This document shows, piece after piece, positions 28,101-38,613 of a DNA stretch of 64,000 bases. The notes under the pieces were generated by a model. That model made no database searches and was not told the origin of the DNA. It was given only the letters and a program-made list of their open reading frames with translations. How positions within the stretch are numbered: position 1 is the first letter of the stretch; the number at the start of each line of letters is the position of its first letter. Source of the stretch: Arthrobacter sp. (GTDB lineage: Bacteria; Actinomycetota; Actinomycetes; Actinomycetales; Micrococcaceae); assembly GCA_031277795.1 (NCBI GenBank), contig JAITLQ010000002.1:1-64000 (forward strand), in the 5' to 3' direction. Position numbers and translations under genes: made by a program.

Positions 28101-28666
28101 GCGCGGAGGCGACGGGCGCCGGCGAGGCGCTGGAGGCCCTCGAGGCCGTGCTCATGGTGATCGAGGCGCCGGCGCAGCTCGAGGAGCTGGCCGCGGCGAT
28201 CGAGGAGACGCCGGTGCGCACGCACGAGCTGCTGCAGCAGCTGCGGGAGGACTACGACGGCCTGCGCGGTTCCAGACGCCGCGGTTTCCAACTGCGCAAT
28301 GTGGGCGGTGGGTGGCGCATCGCCTCCCGCGCCGAGCATGCGGAGCCCGTCTCGCGGCTGGTGCTGGAGGGTCAAACGGCCAGGCTGTCGCAGGCGGCGC
28401 TGGAGACCCTGGCGGTCATCGCCTACCGCCAACCCGTCTCCCGCGCCAAGGTCGGAGCCATCCGCGGGGTCAACGTGGACGGCGTGGTGCGCACGCTCGT
28501 GGCGCGCGGCCTGATCGCCGAGACGGGCACCGATAAAGAGACGGGCGCCTCACTCTTTGGGACCACCCCCGCTTTTCTGGAAAGATTGGGGGTGGACAGC
28601 CTCGAGGAACTGCCTCCGCTGTCGCCCCTGCTGCCAGGCATTGAGGACCTGGAAGAGTTCTCGTGA
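28097..28666 (+). CDS. scpB: Segregation and condensation protein B
   Basis: 189 residues. Partner of ScpA in the condensin; two winged-helix domains. Diagnostic segment LSQAALETLAVIAYRQPVSR at about residues 99-118, followed by VGAIRGVNVDGVVRTLVARG and LFGTTPAFLERLGVDSLEEL. The start is within the scpA stop (ATGA). Confidence 0.95.
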   Translation: MSAEATGAGEALEALEAVLMVIEAPAQLEELAAAIEETPVRTHELLQQLREDYDGLRGSRRRGFQLRNVGGGWRIASRAEHAEPVSRLVLEGQTARLSQAALETLAVIAYRQPVSRAKVGAIRGVNVDGVVRTLVARGLIAETGTDKETGASLFGTTPAFLERLGVDSLEELPPLSPLLPGIEDLEEFS

Positions 28667-28731
28667 TGTGTCGAAAGAGCGCGGGGCATGCGTAGAGACG
28701 TTTTCCTCATGGAACGAAGGATTTGAACCAC

Positions 28732-29934
28732 ATGACTCGACAGAACGACGGCGGATCCCGCGGCCAGCGCGGTGGAGCCCCTCGCGGTCATTCGACCGGG
28801 CGCTCCGGCCAGGGCTCTGGCAAGGGCGGCTACCAGGGCGGCTCCGGCCGTTCCGGCGGGCGCGACGCCCGCGGCGGCTCGGCCTCCGGCAACGGCAAGG
28901 GCGGCTACCAGGGCCAGGGCGGCTCCGGCCGCACCGGCGGCAAGCCCTCCTCCGCCAAGGGCGGGGCCGGCCGCGACAAGCGGCCGGAGGAGGACTGGCG
29001 CGTCCAGGGCGGCAAGGGCACCTACGGGCGCTCCCTCAAGGAGAACGCCAGCCGCGGCGCCGCCGCCAAGAAGGCGGCGGCCATCGCCGCCAAGCAGGGC
29101 CCCAAGGCCTTCGCCGACGAGCGCTTCGGCCTGGATCTCGGCCCGGTCAAGCGCCGCCGCCGCGGTCCCTCCAAGCGCGTCACCGCCACGCCGCGCGTGC
29201 ACAACGAGGACGGCGAGCGCCTGCAGAAGGTCATGGCCCACGCCGGCGTCGCGAGCCGCCGCGTGTGCGAGGAAATGATCGAGACGGGCCGCGTCGAGGT
29301 CAACGGCGAGATCGTCCGCGAGCTGGGCGTGCGCGTCAAGCCGGATGTCGACACCGTGCACGTGGACGGCGTGCGCCTGCAGCTCAACGAGGACATGACC
29401 TACTTCGTGTTCAACAAGCCGGCCGGCGTGGTCTCCTCCATGAAGGACCCCGACGGCCGCCGCGACATCTCCGACTTCCTCCGCGAGGGCCAGTCGGAGC
29501 GCCTCTTCCACGTGGGTCGCCTCGACTACGAGACCGAGGGCCTGCTCCTGCTCACCAACGATGGCGAGCTGGCGCACCGCCTCACGCACCCCTCCTTCGA
29601 GGTCCCCAAGACCTACCTCGTGCAGGTGCGCGGGCCGCTGCCGCAGGGCGTCGGCCACCAGCTGCGCGACGGCGTTGACCTCGAGGACGGCCGCGCCCGC
29701 GTCGACTCCTTCCGCCTGATCGACTCGACCCCGGGTCACGTGCTCGTCGAGGTGGTGCTGCACTCCGGCAAGAACCGCATCGTGCGCCGCATGTTCGACG
29801 CCGTCGGCTTCCCGGTCCAACGCCTCGTCCGCGTGCAGATCGGCCCCATCCGCCTGGGCGATCAGCGCCAGGGCAGCCTGCGTCGCCTGGGCAAGCAGGA
29901 GGTTGGGCACCTGCTCGCCGAGGTGGGTCTGTGA
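28732..29934 (+). CDS. rluB: Pseudouridine synthase, RluB type, with Gly/Lys-rich N-terminal extension
   Basis: 400 residues. An S4 RNA-binding domain at about 163-215 (LQKVMAHAGVASRRVCEEMI) is followed by the RsuA/RluB catalytic domain: FNKPAGVVSSMKDPDGR and catalytic Asp near 265 in HVGRLDYETEGLLLLTND. It modifies 23S rRNA uridine (2605-type) if RluB, which the scpB-tyrA-cmk context favours. The first 155 residues are unusual: GKGGYQGG-type low complexity, basic and probably disordered. ATG 28732 with GAACGAAGG upstream; TTG 28723 is an alternative. It overlaps tyrA. Confidence 0.92.
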   Translation: MTRQNDGGSRGQRGGAPRGHSTGRSGQGSGKGGYQGGSGRSGGRDARGGSASGNGKGGYQGQGGSGRTGGKPSSAKGGAGRDKRPEEDWRVQGGKGTYGRSLKENASRGAAAKKAAAIAAKQGPKAFADERFGLDLGPVKRRRRGPSKRVTATPRVHNEDGERLQKVMAHAGVASRRVCEEMIETGRVEVNGEIVRELGVRVKPDVDTVHVDGVRLQLNEDMTYFVFNKPAGVVSSMKDPDGRRDISDFLREGQSERLFHVGRLDYETEGLLLLTNDGELAHRLTHPSFEVPKTYLVQVRGPLPQGVGHQLRDGVDLEDGRARVDSFRLIDSTPGHVLVEVVLHSGKNRIVRRMFDAVGFPVQRLVRVQIGPIRLGDQRQGSLRRLGKQEVGHLLAEVGL

Positions 29935-31052
29935 GCTCCGGCTCGGCCGAACAGCTGACCTACCTCTCCGGCCCCGTCCTGGTTATCGGGACGGGGCTCC
30001 TCGGGGCCTCGGCGGCCCTCGGCCTGCGGGCCTTGGGGCTGGACGTGGGCCTGCGGGACGCCTCGCCCACCGCGCAGCGCGTTGCCGTCGACCTGGGTGC
30101 CGGCGTGCCGGTGCCGCCCGGCGCCGCTTTTGCGCCGGAGCTCGTGATCGTCGCGACGCCGCCGGACGTCGCGGCCGCCGTGGTGTCCGACGCGCTGTTG
30201 GAGTTCCCCGCCGCCACCGTCATCGACATCGCCTCGGTGAAGGCCTCGATCTTGCGTGCCGTGCAGGCCGACGCGCGCCTCGGCGACGCGGAGCTGGCCC
30301 GCTACGTGGGCGCCCACCCCATGGCAGGGCGCGAACGTTCGGGCCCCGCGGCGGCCCGCGGCGAGCTCTTCTACTCCGCGCCGTGGATCGTGGTGCCGCA
30401 CGAGGCAAGCTCCGCCGCCGCCGTGCGCGTGGCCAAGGCGGCCGGCGCCGATCTGGGCGCCTCCGTGACCCAGATGGACGCCGAGGAGCACGACCGCTCC
30501 GTGGCGCTCATCTCGCACTTCCCGCAGGTGGCCTCCTCGCTCCTCGCCTCGCGCCTCCTGGACGCCCCGGGCACGGCGCTGGCCCTGGCCGGCAACGGGC
30601 TGCGGGACACGACGCGCATCGCCGCGAGCGATCCGGGGCTGTGGATCCAGATCCTGACGCACAACGCGCCGGCGATCGTGCCGATCCTGCACGGCCTGCG
30701 CGAGGATCTCGATCGGCTCATCGCCACGCTGGAGACCCCCGAGGCGCCCGGCGCTGTTCTCGATTTGGCCCAGCTCATGAGCGAGGGCAATCAGGGCCAG
30801 GCCCGGATCCCCGGCAAGCACGGCGCCCCGCCGCAGTCCTTCGCCACGGTGGGCGTCATCGTCGACGACAAGCCGGGGCAGATCGCGCGCCTGCTCGGCG
30901 ACATCGGCGAGGCGGGCATCAACATCGAGGACCTGCGGATGGAACACTCCGCCGGCTACCAGGTCGGCCTCGTGGAGATCCAGGTGATCCCCGGCCGCCG
31001 CGACGAACTCGAGGGCGCGCTGAGCGCCCTGAACTGGAAAGTGGTGCAGTAA
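29931..31052 (+). CDS. tyrA: Prephenate dehydrogenase with ACT domain
   Basis: 373 residues. Oxidative decarboxylation of prephenate in tyrosine synthesis. The NAD-binding glycine motif GTGLLGASAALGLRALG lies at about 20-36. The catalytic-domain segment GAHPMAGRERSGP and the helical dimerisation domain follow. A C-terminal ACT domain (VGVIVDDKPGQIARLLGDIG, about 306-373) suggests allosteric control by tyrosine. GTG start overlaps the rluB stop; cmk begins directly after the TAA. Confidence 0.93.
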   Translation: MSSGSAEQLTYLSGPVLVIGTGLLGASAALGLRALGLDVGLRDASPTAQRVAVDLGAGVPVPPGAAFAPELVIVATPPDVAAAVVSDALLEFPAATVIDIASVKASILRAVQADARLGDAELARYVGAHPMAGRERSGPAAARGELFYSAPWIVVPHEASSAAAVRVAKAAGADLGASVTQMDAEEHDRSVALISHFPQVASSLLASRLLDAPGTALALAGNGLRDTTRIAASDPGLWIQILTHNAPAIVPILHGLREDLDRLIATLETPEAPGAVLDLAQLMSEGNQGQARIPGKHGAPPQSFATVGVIVDDKPGQIARLLGDIGEAGINIEDLRMEHSAGYQVGLVEIQVIPGRRDELEGALSALNWKVVQ

Positions 31053-31745
31053 ATGACGCAGCAGGACAACGCAGGCCAGCTCGTGGTCGCGATCGACGGC
31101 CCCGCCGGTTCCGGCAAGTCGTCCGTGTCGAAGGAGGTGGCCCGCCGCCTCGGCGCCGCCTACCTCGACACCGGTGCCATGTACCGCGCCGTGACCTTCG
31201 CGGCGCTGGAGTCCGGCCTCGATCTCGAGGACCAGGACGCCATCGCCGCCGCCGTGCGCGCGGCGGACATCGAGCTCACCACGAGCCCTGACGCCCAGCG
31301 CGTCCTCGTGGGCGGGCGGGACGTCACGGCGCAGATCCGCGAGCCCCGCGTCTCCGGTGCCGTGTCCGCCGTGGCCACCAACCTCGCCGTGCGCGAGAAC
31401 CTCGTGGCGCGCCAGCGCGCCGCCATCGAGGCGGCCGGCCGTATCGTGGCCGAGGGTCGCGACACCACCACGGTGGTCGCCCCGGACGCCGACGCCCGCA
31501 TCCTGCTCACCGCCCGCGAGGAGGTGCGCCTGGCCCGCCGCGGCCTCGAGCTGAACAACACGCAGAGCGCCGAGCAGCTGGCCAAGCAGGTCTCGGAGCG
31601 GGACAAGAAGGACTCGACGGTCGTGAACTTCACCCAGGCCGCGCCCGGGGTGGTCCTCGTGGATTCCTCCGACCTGAACTTCGAGCAGACGGTGCAGGCC
31701 GTCCTCGACACCATCGCCGAGCAGTCGGGCGCCGCGCTCGCCTGA
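31053..31745 (+). CDS. cmk: Cytidylate kinase
   Basis: 230 residues. Phosphorylates CMP and dCMP. P-loop IDGPAGSGKSSVSKEVARRL, YLDTGAMYRAVTFAAL, the Arg-rich lid region, and VVAPDADARILLTAREEVR are all family hallmarks. ATG 31053 directly abuts the tyrA stop; there is no intergenic base, so coupling is likely. Confidence 0.96.
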   Translation: MTQQDNAGQLVVAIDGPAGSGKSSVSKEVARRLGAAYLDTGAMYRAVTFAALESGLDLEDQDAIAAAVRAADIELTTSPDAQRVLVGGRDVTAQIREPRVSGAVSAVATNLAVRENLVARQRAAIEAAGRIVAEGRDTTTVVAPDADARILLTAREEVRLARRGLELNNTQSAEQLAKQVSERDKKDSTVVNFTQAAPGVVLVDSSDLNFEQTVQAVLDTIAEQSGAALA

Positions 31746-31757
31746 GGCGGGCCGCGA

Positions 31758-31763
31758 TAGACT
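31758..31763 (+). promoter_or_regulatory. Possible -10 box for der
   Basis: TAGACT in the 80-base gap between cmk and der, the only gap in this run large enough for an internal promoter. No clear -35 box. Confidence 0.25.
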
Positions 31764-31825
31764 GTCCCCTTGCGCCCGCTGACCTAGTGGCCGCAGCAAC
31801 ACCCTAAAACTCCCCGGAGGAGACC

Positions 31826-33355
31826 ATGACCCCGCTCGAGACCGAGGGCGATGACTTCCGCGACTACGGCGAGGACGACGTCGTCGAGCGCCTTGCCGCC
31901 ATGTCCGACGAGGAGGCCGACGCCCGCGCCGCGAGCCTGCGCGCCGGACTCGAGAACTACGAGCTCGAGGCCGAGGACGCGGCGCTCCTGAGCGGCGAGG
32001 CGTGGGAGGAATGGGAGGCCGAAGAAGCCATCATCCCGCCCGTCGTCGCCATCGTCGGCCGCCCGAACGTGGGCAAGTCCACGCTCGTGAACCGCATCAT
32101 CGGCCGCCGCGAGGCCGTCGTGGAGGACCTGCCCGGCGTCACCCGCGACCGCGTCTCCTACGAGGCAGAGTGGTCTGGCACCGACTTCACGCTCGTCGAC
32201 ACCGGTGGTTGGGAGGTCGACGCCAAGGGTATCGACAAGATGGTCGCGGACCAGGCCGAGCGCGCCGTCGACGTGGCGGACGCCGTCATCCTCGTCGTCG
32301 ATGCCACGGTGGGCGCCACGGCGACCGACGAGGCCGTCGTGAAGATGCTGCGCCGCAAGAAGAAGCCGGTCATCCTGGTGGCCAACAAGGTGGACGGCCC
32401 GGCCCTCGAGGCGGACGCCGCCATGCTGTGGTCGCTCGGCTTCGGCCAGCCCTGGCCCGTCTCCTCCCTGCACGGCCGCGGCACGGGCGACATGCTCGAC
32501 GCCGTCCTCGAGGTGCTCCCCGAGGAGTCCGCATACGGCGATCCGCTGCCGGAGGGTGGCCCGCGCCGCGTGGCCCTGCTCGGCCGCCCGAACGTGGGCA
32601 AGTCCTCCCTGCTGAACAAGCTGGCCGGCGAGGAGCGCGTGGTCGTCAACGAGCTCGCGGGCACCACGCGCGATCCGGTGGATGAGCTCGTGGAGCTCGG
32701 CGGGCGCACGTGGCGCTTCGTCGACACCGCCGGCCTGCGCCGCCGCCAGCACATGGCCCAGGGTGCCGACTACTACGCGTCCCTGCGCACGGCCACGGCC
32801 CTGGACAAGGCCGAGGTGGCCGTGGTCCTCCTGGCCGTGGACGAGGTGCTCTCCGAGCAGGATCAGCGCATCCTGCAGCAGGTCATCGACGCCGGCCGCT
32901 CGCTCGTGCTGGCCTACAACAAGTGGGACCTGCTGGACGAGGACCGCCGCCGCTACCTCGAGCGCGAGATCGAACAGGACCTCAAGCACGTCGAGTGGGC
33001 GCCGAGCGTGAACATCTCGGCCAAGACTGGCTGGCACAAGGACAAGCTGACCAAGGCGCTGGACATTGCGCTTGACTCCTGGGATCGCCGCATCTCCACC
33101 GGCAAGCTCAACGCCTTCCTTGGCGAGCTGGTGGCCGCCCACCCGCACCCGTTGCGCGGCGGCAAGCAGCCCCGCATCCTCTTCGGCACGCAGGTCTCCT
33201 CGCGCCCGCCCAAGTTCGTGCTCTTCACGACCGGCTTCCTGGATCCCGGCTACCGCCGCTTCATCCAGCGCCGCCTGCGCGAGACGTTCGACTTCCGCGG
33301 CACGCCGATCGACATTCAGATGCGCGTGCGCGAGAAGCGCGGACGCAAGCGCTGA
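31826..33355 (+). CDS. der: Ribosome-assembly GTPase Der (EngA)
   Basis: 509 residues. Two tandem GTPase domains, each with [18 protein letters not shown] (about 77 and 254), DTGGW/DTAGL switch II and NKVDG/NKWDL G4 motifs, and a C-terminal KH-like domain ([20 protein letters not shown]). Acts in 50S subunit maturation. An acidic extension of about 70 residues ([15 protein letters not shown]) precedes the first domain, as often in actinobacterial Der. CGGAGGAG is the ribosome binding site. Ends the operon before an intrinsic terminator. Confidence 0.96.
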   Translation: MTPLETEGDDFRDYGEDDVVERLAAMSDEEADARAASLRAGLENYELEAEDAALLSGEAWEEWEAEEAIIPPVVAIVGRPNVGKSTLVNRIIGRREAVVEDLPGVTRDRVSYEAEWSGTDFTLVDTGGWEVDAKGIDKMVADQAERAVDVADAVILVVDATVGATATDEAVVKMLRRKKKPVILVANKVDGPALEADAAMLWSLGFGQPWPVSSLHGRGTGDMLDAVLEVLPEESAYGDPLPEGGPRRVALLGRPNVGKSSLLNKLAGEERVVVNELAGTTRDPVDELVELGGRTWRFVDTAGLRRRQHMAQGADYYASLRTATALDKAEVAVVLLAVDEVLSEQDQRILQQVIDAGRSLVLAYNKWDLLDEDRRRYLEREIEQDLKHVEWAPSVNISAKTGWHKDKLTKALDIALDSWDRRISTGKLNAFLGELVAAHPHPLRGGKQPRILFGTQVSSRPPKFVLFTTGFLDPGYRRFIQRRLRETFDFRGTPIDIQMRVREKRGRKR

Positions 33356-33372
33356 GTCGCTCACGCCCGGTG

Positions 33373-33419
33373 CACCACCGCCCCGTTCCCCGTGCAGGGG
33401 AGCGGGGCGGTGGTGTTTT
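33373..33419 (+). terminator. Intrinsic terminator of the der operon
   Basis: Stem CACCACCGCCCCG/CGGGGCGGTGGTG (13 bp exact) extended by CCCC/GGGG past a two-base internal loop, then TTTT. A canonical rho-independent terminator 17 bases behind der. Confidence 0.9.
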
Positions 33420-33457
33420 CGGTGCCCGACGGCGCGTGGCCGGGTTGCGCGGGCCGC

Positions 33458-34072
33458 TCAGAGGGTGGCGGGGCGGAAGGGGCCCGTCGGCCAGGTGGCG
33501 GGTAGCGCCGACCGCGCCCCGGGGTCGGCCACGCAGGCCTCGAGGAGGCAGCTTGCCGCGGCGGCCTCGGAGCGGTTGAGCGGTCCCTTCCGATCCAGCG
33601 GCGCGTCGATGGCCCACACGCCCTGCGCCGTGCGGATCCAGATGAGGGCCAGCCCGCGCTGGGGCACGTCCAGCCATGGATCCTTACTCGTGTAAGGCGG
33701 CTGGACGGGTGAGGACCAGTCGACGGCGGCGAGCCGGTCGGCGCCGTCGCCGGTCAGGTCGGCCGGTAGCTCCCAGTCGAAGCGCCAATCGAGTCTTGCC
33801 ACGGCGCGGCGCCCCCGGGTTTGCCTCAGTTCCTCCGTCGAGCTGCGGTGCAGGCCGAGGGCCAGGACCTCGTCCCATCCGATCTCGACCGCGCGGGCGG
33901 CCCGCTCGCGTTCGTGGAAGGCGCGCTCGGCGCGTTCGGTGTAGCTGGGCCGCAGCAGCTGGCCCGTGGCGTTGCGCCGGGTCAGGAGGTCGGGCCACAG
34001 GCAGTAGCCGATGAGGCGCACACCCCCGACGCACGCCTCGAAGCGTGGCCCGCGTTTCCTCCCGATCAGCAT
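33458..34072 (-). CDS. Hypothetical protein, 204 aa
   Basis: No domain recognised. Arg- and Trp-rich soluble protein; the central part (ARLDWRFDWELPADLTGDGA) and LALIWIRTAQGVWAIDAP look like beta strands of a compact fold. It is on the - strand behind a large imperfect hairpin and convergent with der. Codon use looks like the neighbours, and the frame is intact, so it is probably a real gene of unknown role. Confidence 0.55.
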   Translation of the reverse strand: MLIGRKRGPRFEACVGGVRLIGYCLWPDLLTRRNATGQLLRPSYTERAERAFHERERAARAVEIGWDEVLALGLHRSSTEELRQTRGRRAVARLDWRFDWELPADLTGDGADRLAAVDWSSPVQPPYTSKDPWLDVPQRGLALIWIRTAQGVWAIDAPLDRKGPLNRSEAAAASCLLEACVADPGARSALPATWPTGPFRPATL

Positions 34073-34106
34073 GCCGCCAGGCTATCCCGGGGCCGGCCGC
34101 CTCCCG

Positions 34107-34173
34107 CGCCGCATGCGGTTTGTGCGCCACCGGCGACTCTTTCTCGCCGGTTGCGCAGAAAGGGCATGCGGCG
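34107..34173. terminator. Imperfect 30-bp hairpin between two - strand genes
   Basis: Outer arms CGCCGCATGC/GCATGCGGCG (10 bp exact, 34107-34116 and 34164-34173) enclose a second 20-bp arm pair with four mismatches, with a 7-base loop CTCTTTC. It lies behind the membrane protein gene and ahead of the 204-aa gene, so it may terminate the former. A REP-like element is the alternative. Confidence 0.5.
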
Positions 34174-34205
34174 GCGGTGCGTCCTCCGTCCGGGGCCCGG
34201 CGGCG

Positions 34206-35006
34206 TCAGCGGTCGCGATCGGGGAGCGAGGCCCGCAGCGCGGGGTCCGCGATGAGCGCGGCATAACGCGCCTCGAGAGCGGCGGCATCGGCACGAGTGG
34301 TGCGCACGAAGAGCCGCTGTCGTACGAGCACGTCGACAGGCCCGTCTACGGTCACGACGCGCACGGCGATCTTGCCCCAGGGCGCCCCGAGGTCGAAGTT
34401 CAGCTCTTCCTTGGGCGCGGGTCCGGGCGGTGCCCAGCCGCCGAATCCACCCACGCCCCCGGCAGCTGCGCCGGCCGGAACCGGGACGAGCGCGGCGGCC
34501 TCCCGTTCCGCCTCGACCCGTGCCTTGGCCTCGGCCGCCTCCTCCTTGGCGGCGGCCCGGGCCTTCCGCGCCTCGCGCTTGGCGTGGATCCGGAGGTCGC
34601 GCGGCGTCGGGTTGCCCTCGGCCAGGCGCTTGGTGCGGTCGTCCTCACGCCACTGGGCGCCGGTGAGCGCGTTCCAGGTGCCCCGGACGACCTGCGCCAC
34701 GATCACGGCCAGGTCCACGACGCCGCTCACTAGCGAGAAGCCCACCGCCGCGATGAGGAACACGATCCCGAGGGGGAGGGCTGCGAACGGCACCCACCAG
34801 TGCCAGCGCAGCGGGCGCACGTACACCGCCACGACGTTCTCCCACGGCGTGCGCCGCTCGCCGTCCAGCTCGCGCAGGATCTGGTGGGATCGCGCCGCTA
34901 GATCGCCGCGGGCGCTTCGCTCGCGCGGGGCCCTCCCGTGCCCCTCCGAGAAGATGTACCCCTGAGTCGCCGTGACGTGGGCGTCAAACGCCGAGCCTAT
35001 TCGCAT
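34206..35006 (-). CDS. Hypothetical membrane protein with Lys/Ala/Glu coiled coil
   Basis: 266 residues, not recognised. A soluble N-terminal part of about 60 residues is followed by one long or two close hydrophobic segments (WWVPFAALPLGIVFLIAAVG and VVDLAVIVAQVV, about 70-110). A charged helix rich in KREARKARAAAKEEAAEAKA (about 140-180) follows, then a Gly/Pro linker and a C-terminal beta-like domain. ATG 35006 begins MRIGSAFDAH. It is divergent from argG, sharing about 137 bases of upstream DNA. Confidence 0.6.
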   Translation of the reverse strand: MRIGSAFDAHVTATQGYIFSEGHGRAPRERSARGDLAARSHQILRELDGERRTPWENVVAVYVRPLRWHWWVPFAALPLGIVFLIAAVGFSLVSGVVDLAVIVAQVVRGTWNALTGAQWREDDRTKRLAEGNPTPRDLRIHAKREARKARAAAKEEAAEAKARVEAEREAAALVPVPAGAAAGGVGGFGGWAPPGPAPKEELNFDLGAPWGKIAVRVVTVDGPVDVLVRQRLFVRTTRADAAALEARYAALIADPALRASLPDRDR

Positions 35007-35038
35007 AGGCCCACCGTAGGTGAGGCGACACAGCGTAG

Positions 35039-36565
<1,527 letters not shown>

Positions 36566-36596
36566 TGTCCCCGGCCGGCGGGCGCCGGCCAAGCAC

Positions 36597-36644
36597 AGCA
36601 CGACGTCGGGTGCTCACCTCAAGGTGAGCACCCGACGTCGTGCT
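36597..36644. terminator. Bidirectional terminator, 23-bp perfect stem
   Basis: Arms 36597-36619 and 36622-36644 are exact inverted repeats of 23 bases (core CGACGTCGGGTGCTCACCT), with almost no loop. It lies between argG (+) and the convergent - strand gene ending at 36666. The 3' end reads GCTTTGTGC, so there is only a short T run. Confidence 0.85.
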
Positions 36645-36665
36645 TTGTGCTGACTTGGGTCCGGT

Positions 36666-37394
36666 CTAGTCGTGCTCGAAGGTGACGAGGACCGTGCGCG
36701 AGTCCGGCTCGAAGAAGACGAGCACCTCGTCGGCGCCGCGCGGGAGGTAGTGGGCGCCCACCACCGAGGCGACGAAGTGGAAGCGCTGGCCACCCGGCAT
36801 GAGCGGGTGCACATCGTCTCCGCCGGTGCCGGAGAGGCCGAATTCCTCCCCGTGCTCGATCCCGCCCAGGTTGAAGAGCCGCGGGTGCTGCCAATTCGCT
36901 CCGTAGGGTTGGGGGTCGGCGACGTCGGCGAGCCAGTCCCGCGGAGTGGAGAGCAGCTGGGGGAGCTCGTAGTAGTCAAGGTCCCGCAGGTGAACCAGGG
37001 CGCCGTGCTCGCGGGCCAGGGCGCGGGTCTGGGTGAAGCCGGCGAGCTGGTCCTCGTAGTGCGCGGTGAGCGCCCGGCTGGGGTGCGCGTAGTGCTCAAA
37101 GAAGGACCAATCGCCCTTGAAGTCGAGGCGGCCATCCTCGCCGAGGTCGAAGCCGAGCCAATTGGTGCGCGCGAAGTAGCTGTGGACCCCCGTGGTGTGC
37201 TCGCCGACGTAGCCGTCCACGGGCTCGTAGGGTGCCACGATGGGTAGCCAGCCGTGCCACTGCGGGTTGATGGCGCTCAGGTCCAGGCTCACGAGCGGTG
37301 CCAGGACCCGCTCGGCGAAGCGCGGGTCGACAAAGCTCTCCTCGGCGGTGGGGAAGGGGCGCAGGGTGCCGTCCTCGACGGTGGGCCAACTCAT
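36666..37394 (-). CDS. Hypothetical protein, 242 aa
   Basis: I do not recognise a family. Soluble, aromatic-rich, no signal or TM segment. Conserved-looking stretches include WHGWLPIVAPYEPVDGYVGE, WLGFDLGEDGRLDFKGDWSF and a C-terminal beta-rich part (ADEVLVFFEPDSRTVLVTFE). The last part vaguely resembles SUKH/DUF1963-type immunity-like proteins, but this is too weak to call. Single gene, convergent with argG. Confidence 0.6.
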   Translation of the reverse strand: MSWPTVEDGTLRPFPTAEESFVDPRFAERVLAPLVSLDLSAINPQWHGWLPIVAPYEPVDGYVGEHTTGVHSYFARTNWLGFDLGEDGRLDFKGDWSFFEHYAHPSRALTAHYEDQLAGFTQTRALAREHGALVHLRDLDYYELPQLLSTPRDWLADVADPQPYGANWQHPRLFNLGGIEHGEEFGLSGTGGDDVHPLMPGGQRFHFVASVVGAHYLPRGADEVLVFFEPDSRTVLVTFEHD

Positions 37395-37561
37395 GCCCCA
37401 GAGCGTAGCCGCAGCGGTGCTGATCCGAGACTGCGCGCACTCACAGCCCCGGCATATGCCCCGTCCGTACGCTCCGATGCATCACTCGTGGCCGCCGGGG
37501 GGAACGCGGTCGAACGCGCGTCCCCGGGGGCGCCAGAGACCGTCAGGATCAGGAGCCAGGC

Positions 37562-38542
37562 ATGAACAATCACGAGCGACACCCCGCCCCGCCGAGCTAC
37601 CGCGGCCGCGAGCTGCCCCGCCCGGAGGACGAGCTGCAGGACCAGGGCCTCGGCTTCGACGTCGTCACCCTGCTCGATCGGCGCAAACTCCTCGGCGCGG
37701 CGGGCCTTGGCCTGCTGGGGCTCGGCCTCGCCTCGTGCGCCGCGCCCGAGGCGGGCTCCGGCGCCTCCTCGAGCCAAGCGTCATCTGGCACCGCCTCCGC
37801 TAGTGGCACCACGGCTGACGCCGCCACGGCGAGCGGCTCCGCCGCGGGCATGGACGGCGCCGAGCTGACCGAGATCCCTGACGAGACGGCCGGCCCCTAC
37901 CCGGGGGACGGCTCCAACGGTCCCGATGTCCTGGAGCAATCCGGGATCGTGCGCAGCGATCTGCGCTCGAGCTTCGGCGAATCGTCCGGCACGGCGGAGG
38001 GGGTGCCCATGACGCTGGAGCTGACCATCCTCGACCTCGCGGCGGGTGGCGGCGCGTTCAAGGACGTGGCCGTCTACGTCTGGCACTGCGATCGCGACGG
38101 TAACTACTCGATGTATTCGGAGGCCGTGGCCGATCAGAACTACCTTCGCGGCGTGCAGATCGTGAACGAGGACGGCGTGGTGCGCTACACGAGCATCTTC
38201 CCCGCCTGCTATTCCGGGCGGTGGCCGCACATCCATTTCGAGGTCTACCCCGACAGGGACTCGATCACCGACCACACCCAGGCGATCGCCACGAGCCAGG
38301 TCGCGCTGCCCCAGAGCGCGTGCGACGCCGTGTACGCCACCGCCGGCTACGAGCGCTCCGTGAGCAATCTGGCCCAGGTCTCCCTCGACAGCGACAACGT
38401 CTTCGGCGATGACGCTGGCGCCCACCAGCTCGGTGCCACGAGCGGCTCGGTCGCCGACGGCTACTCCGTCAGGCTCACGGTGCCCGTCGACACGCGCACC
38501 GAGCCGACCGGCGGGGCGGCCCCGGCCGGCGGTGGGCAGTGA
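37562..38542 (+). CDS. Secreted intradiol ring-cleavage dioxygenase-like lipoprotein
   Basis: 326 residues. DRRKLLGAAGLGLLGLGLAS followed by Cys (about 39-59) is a twin-arginine-like lipoprotein signal with lipobox LASC, preceded by an unusually long 38-residue n-region. A Ser/Ala/Thr linker follows. The catalytic domain keeps the intradiol non-haem iron pattern: a Tyr near AVYVWHCDRDGNYSMY, then PACYSGRWPHIHFEVY supplying Tyr, His and His. Cytosolic intradiol enzymes cleave catechol; the exported relatives in actinobacteria have uncertain substrates. A copper or iron export partner is not seen nearby. Confidence 0.85.
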   Translation: MNNHERHPAPPSYRGRELPRPEDELQDQGLGFDVVTLLDRRKLLGAAGLGLLGLGLASCAAPEAGSGASSSQASSGTASASGTTADAATASGSAAGMDGAELTEIPDETAGPYPGDGSNGPDVLEQSGIVRSDLRSSFGESSGTAEGVPMTLELTILDLAAGGGAFKDVAVYVWHCDRDGNYSMYSEAVADQNYLRGVQIVNEDGVVRYTSIFPACYSGRWPHIHFEVYPDRDSITDHTQAIATSQVALPQSACDAVYATAGYERSVSNLAQVSLDSDNVFGDDAGAHQLGATSGSVADGYSVRLTVPVDTRTEPTGGAAPAGGGQ

Positions 38543-38564
38543 GGCGCAGCCAACCCGCCGCCGT

Positions 38565-38613
38565 CGAACTAGTGCTTGAGGCCAGCGCCTCGAACTAGCG
38601 CCTGAGGCTAACG
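38565..38613. repeat. Two direct repeats of 26-base period between convergent genes
   Basis: CGAACTAGTGCTTGAGGCCA (38565 on) recurs as CGAACTAGCGCCTGAGGCTA (38591 on). GAGGC/GCCTC pairs within the copies allow alternative hairpins, and the second copy overlaps the stop codon of the MFS gene on the - strand. Could act as a weak bidirectional terminator. Confidence 0.55.

Noticed and set aside
34107-34173. Inverted repeats of an insertion sequence
   Set aside because: The arms are adjacent (7-base loop), with no transposase or target-site duplication; it is a hairpin.
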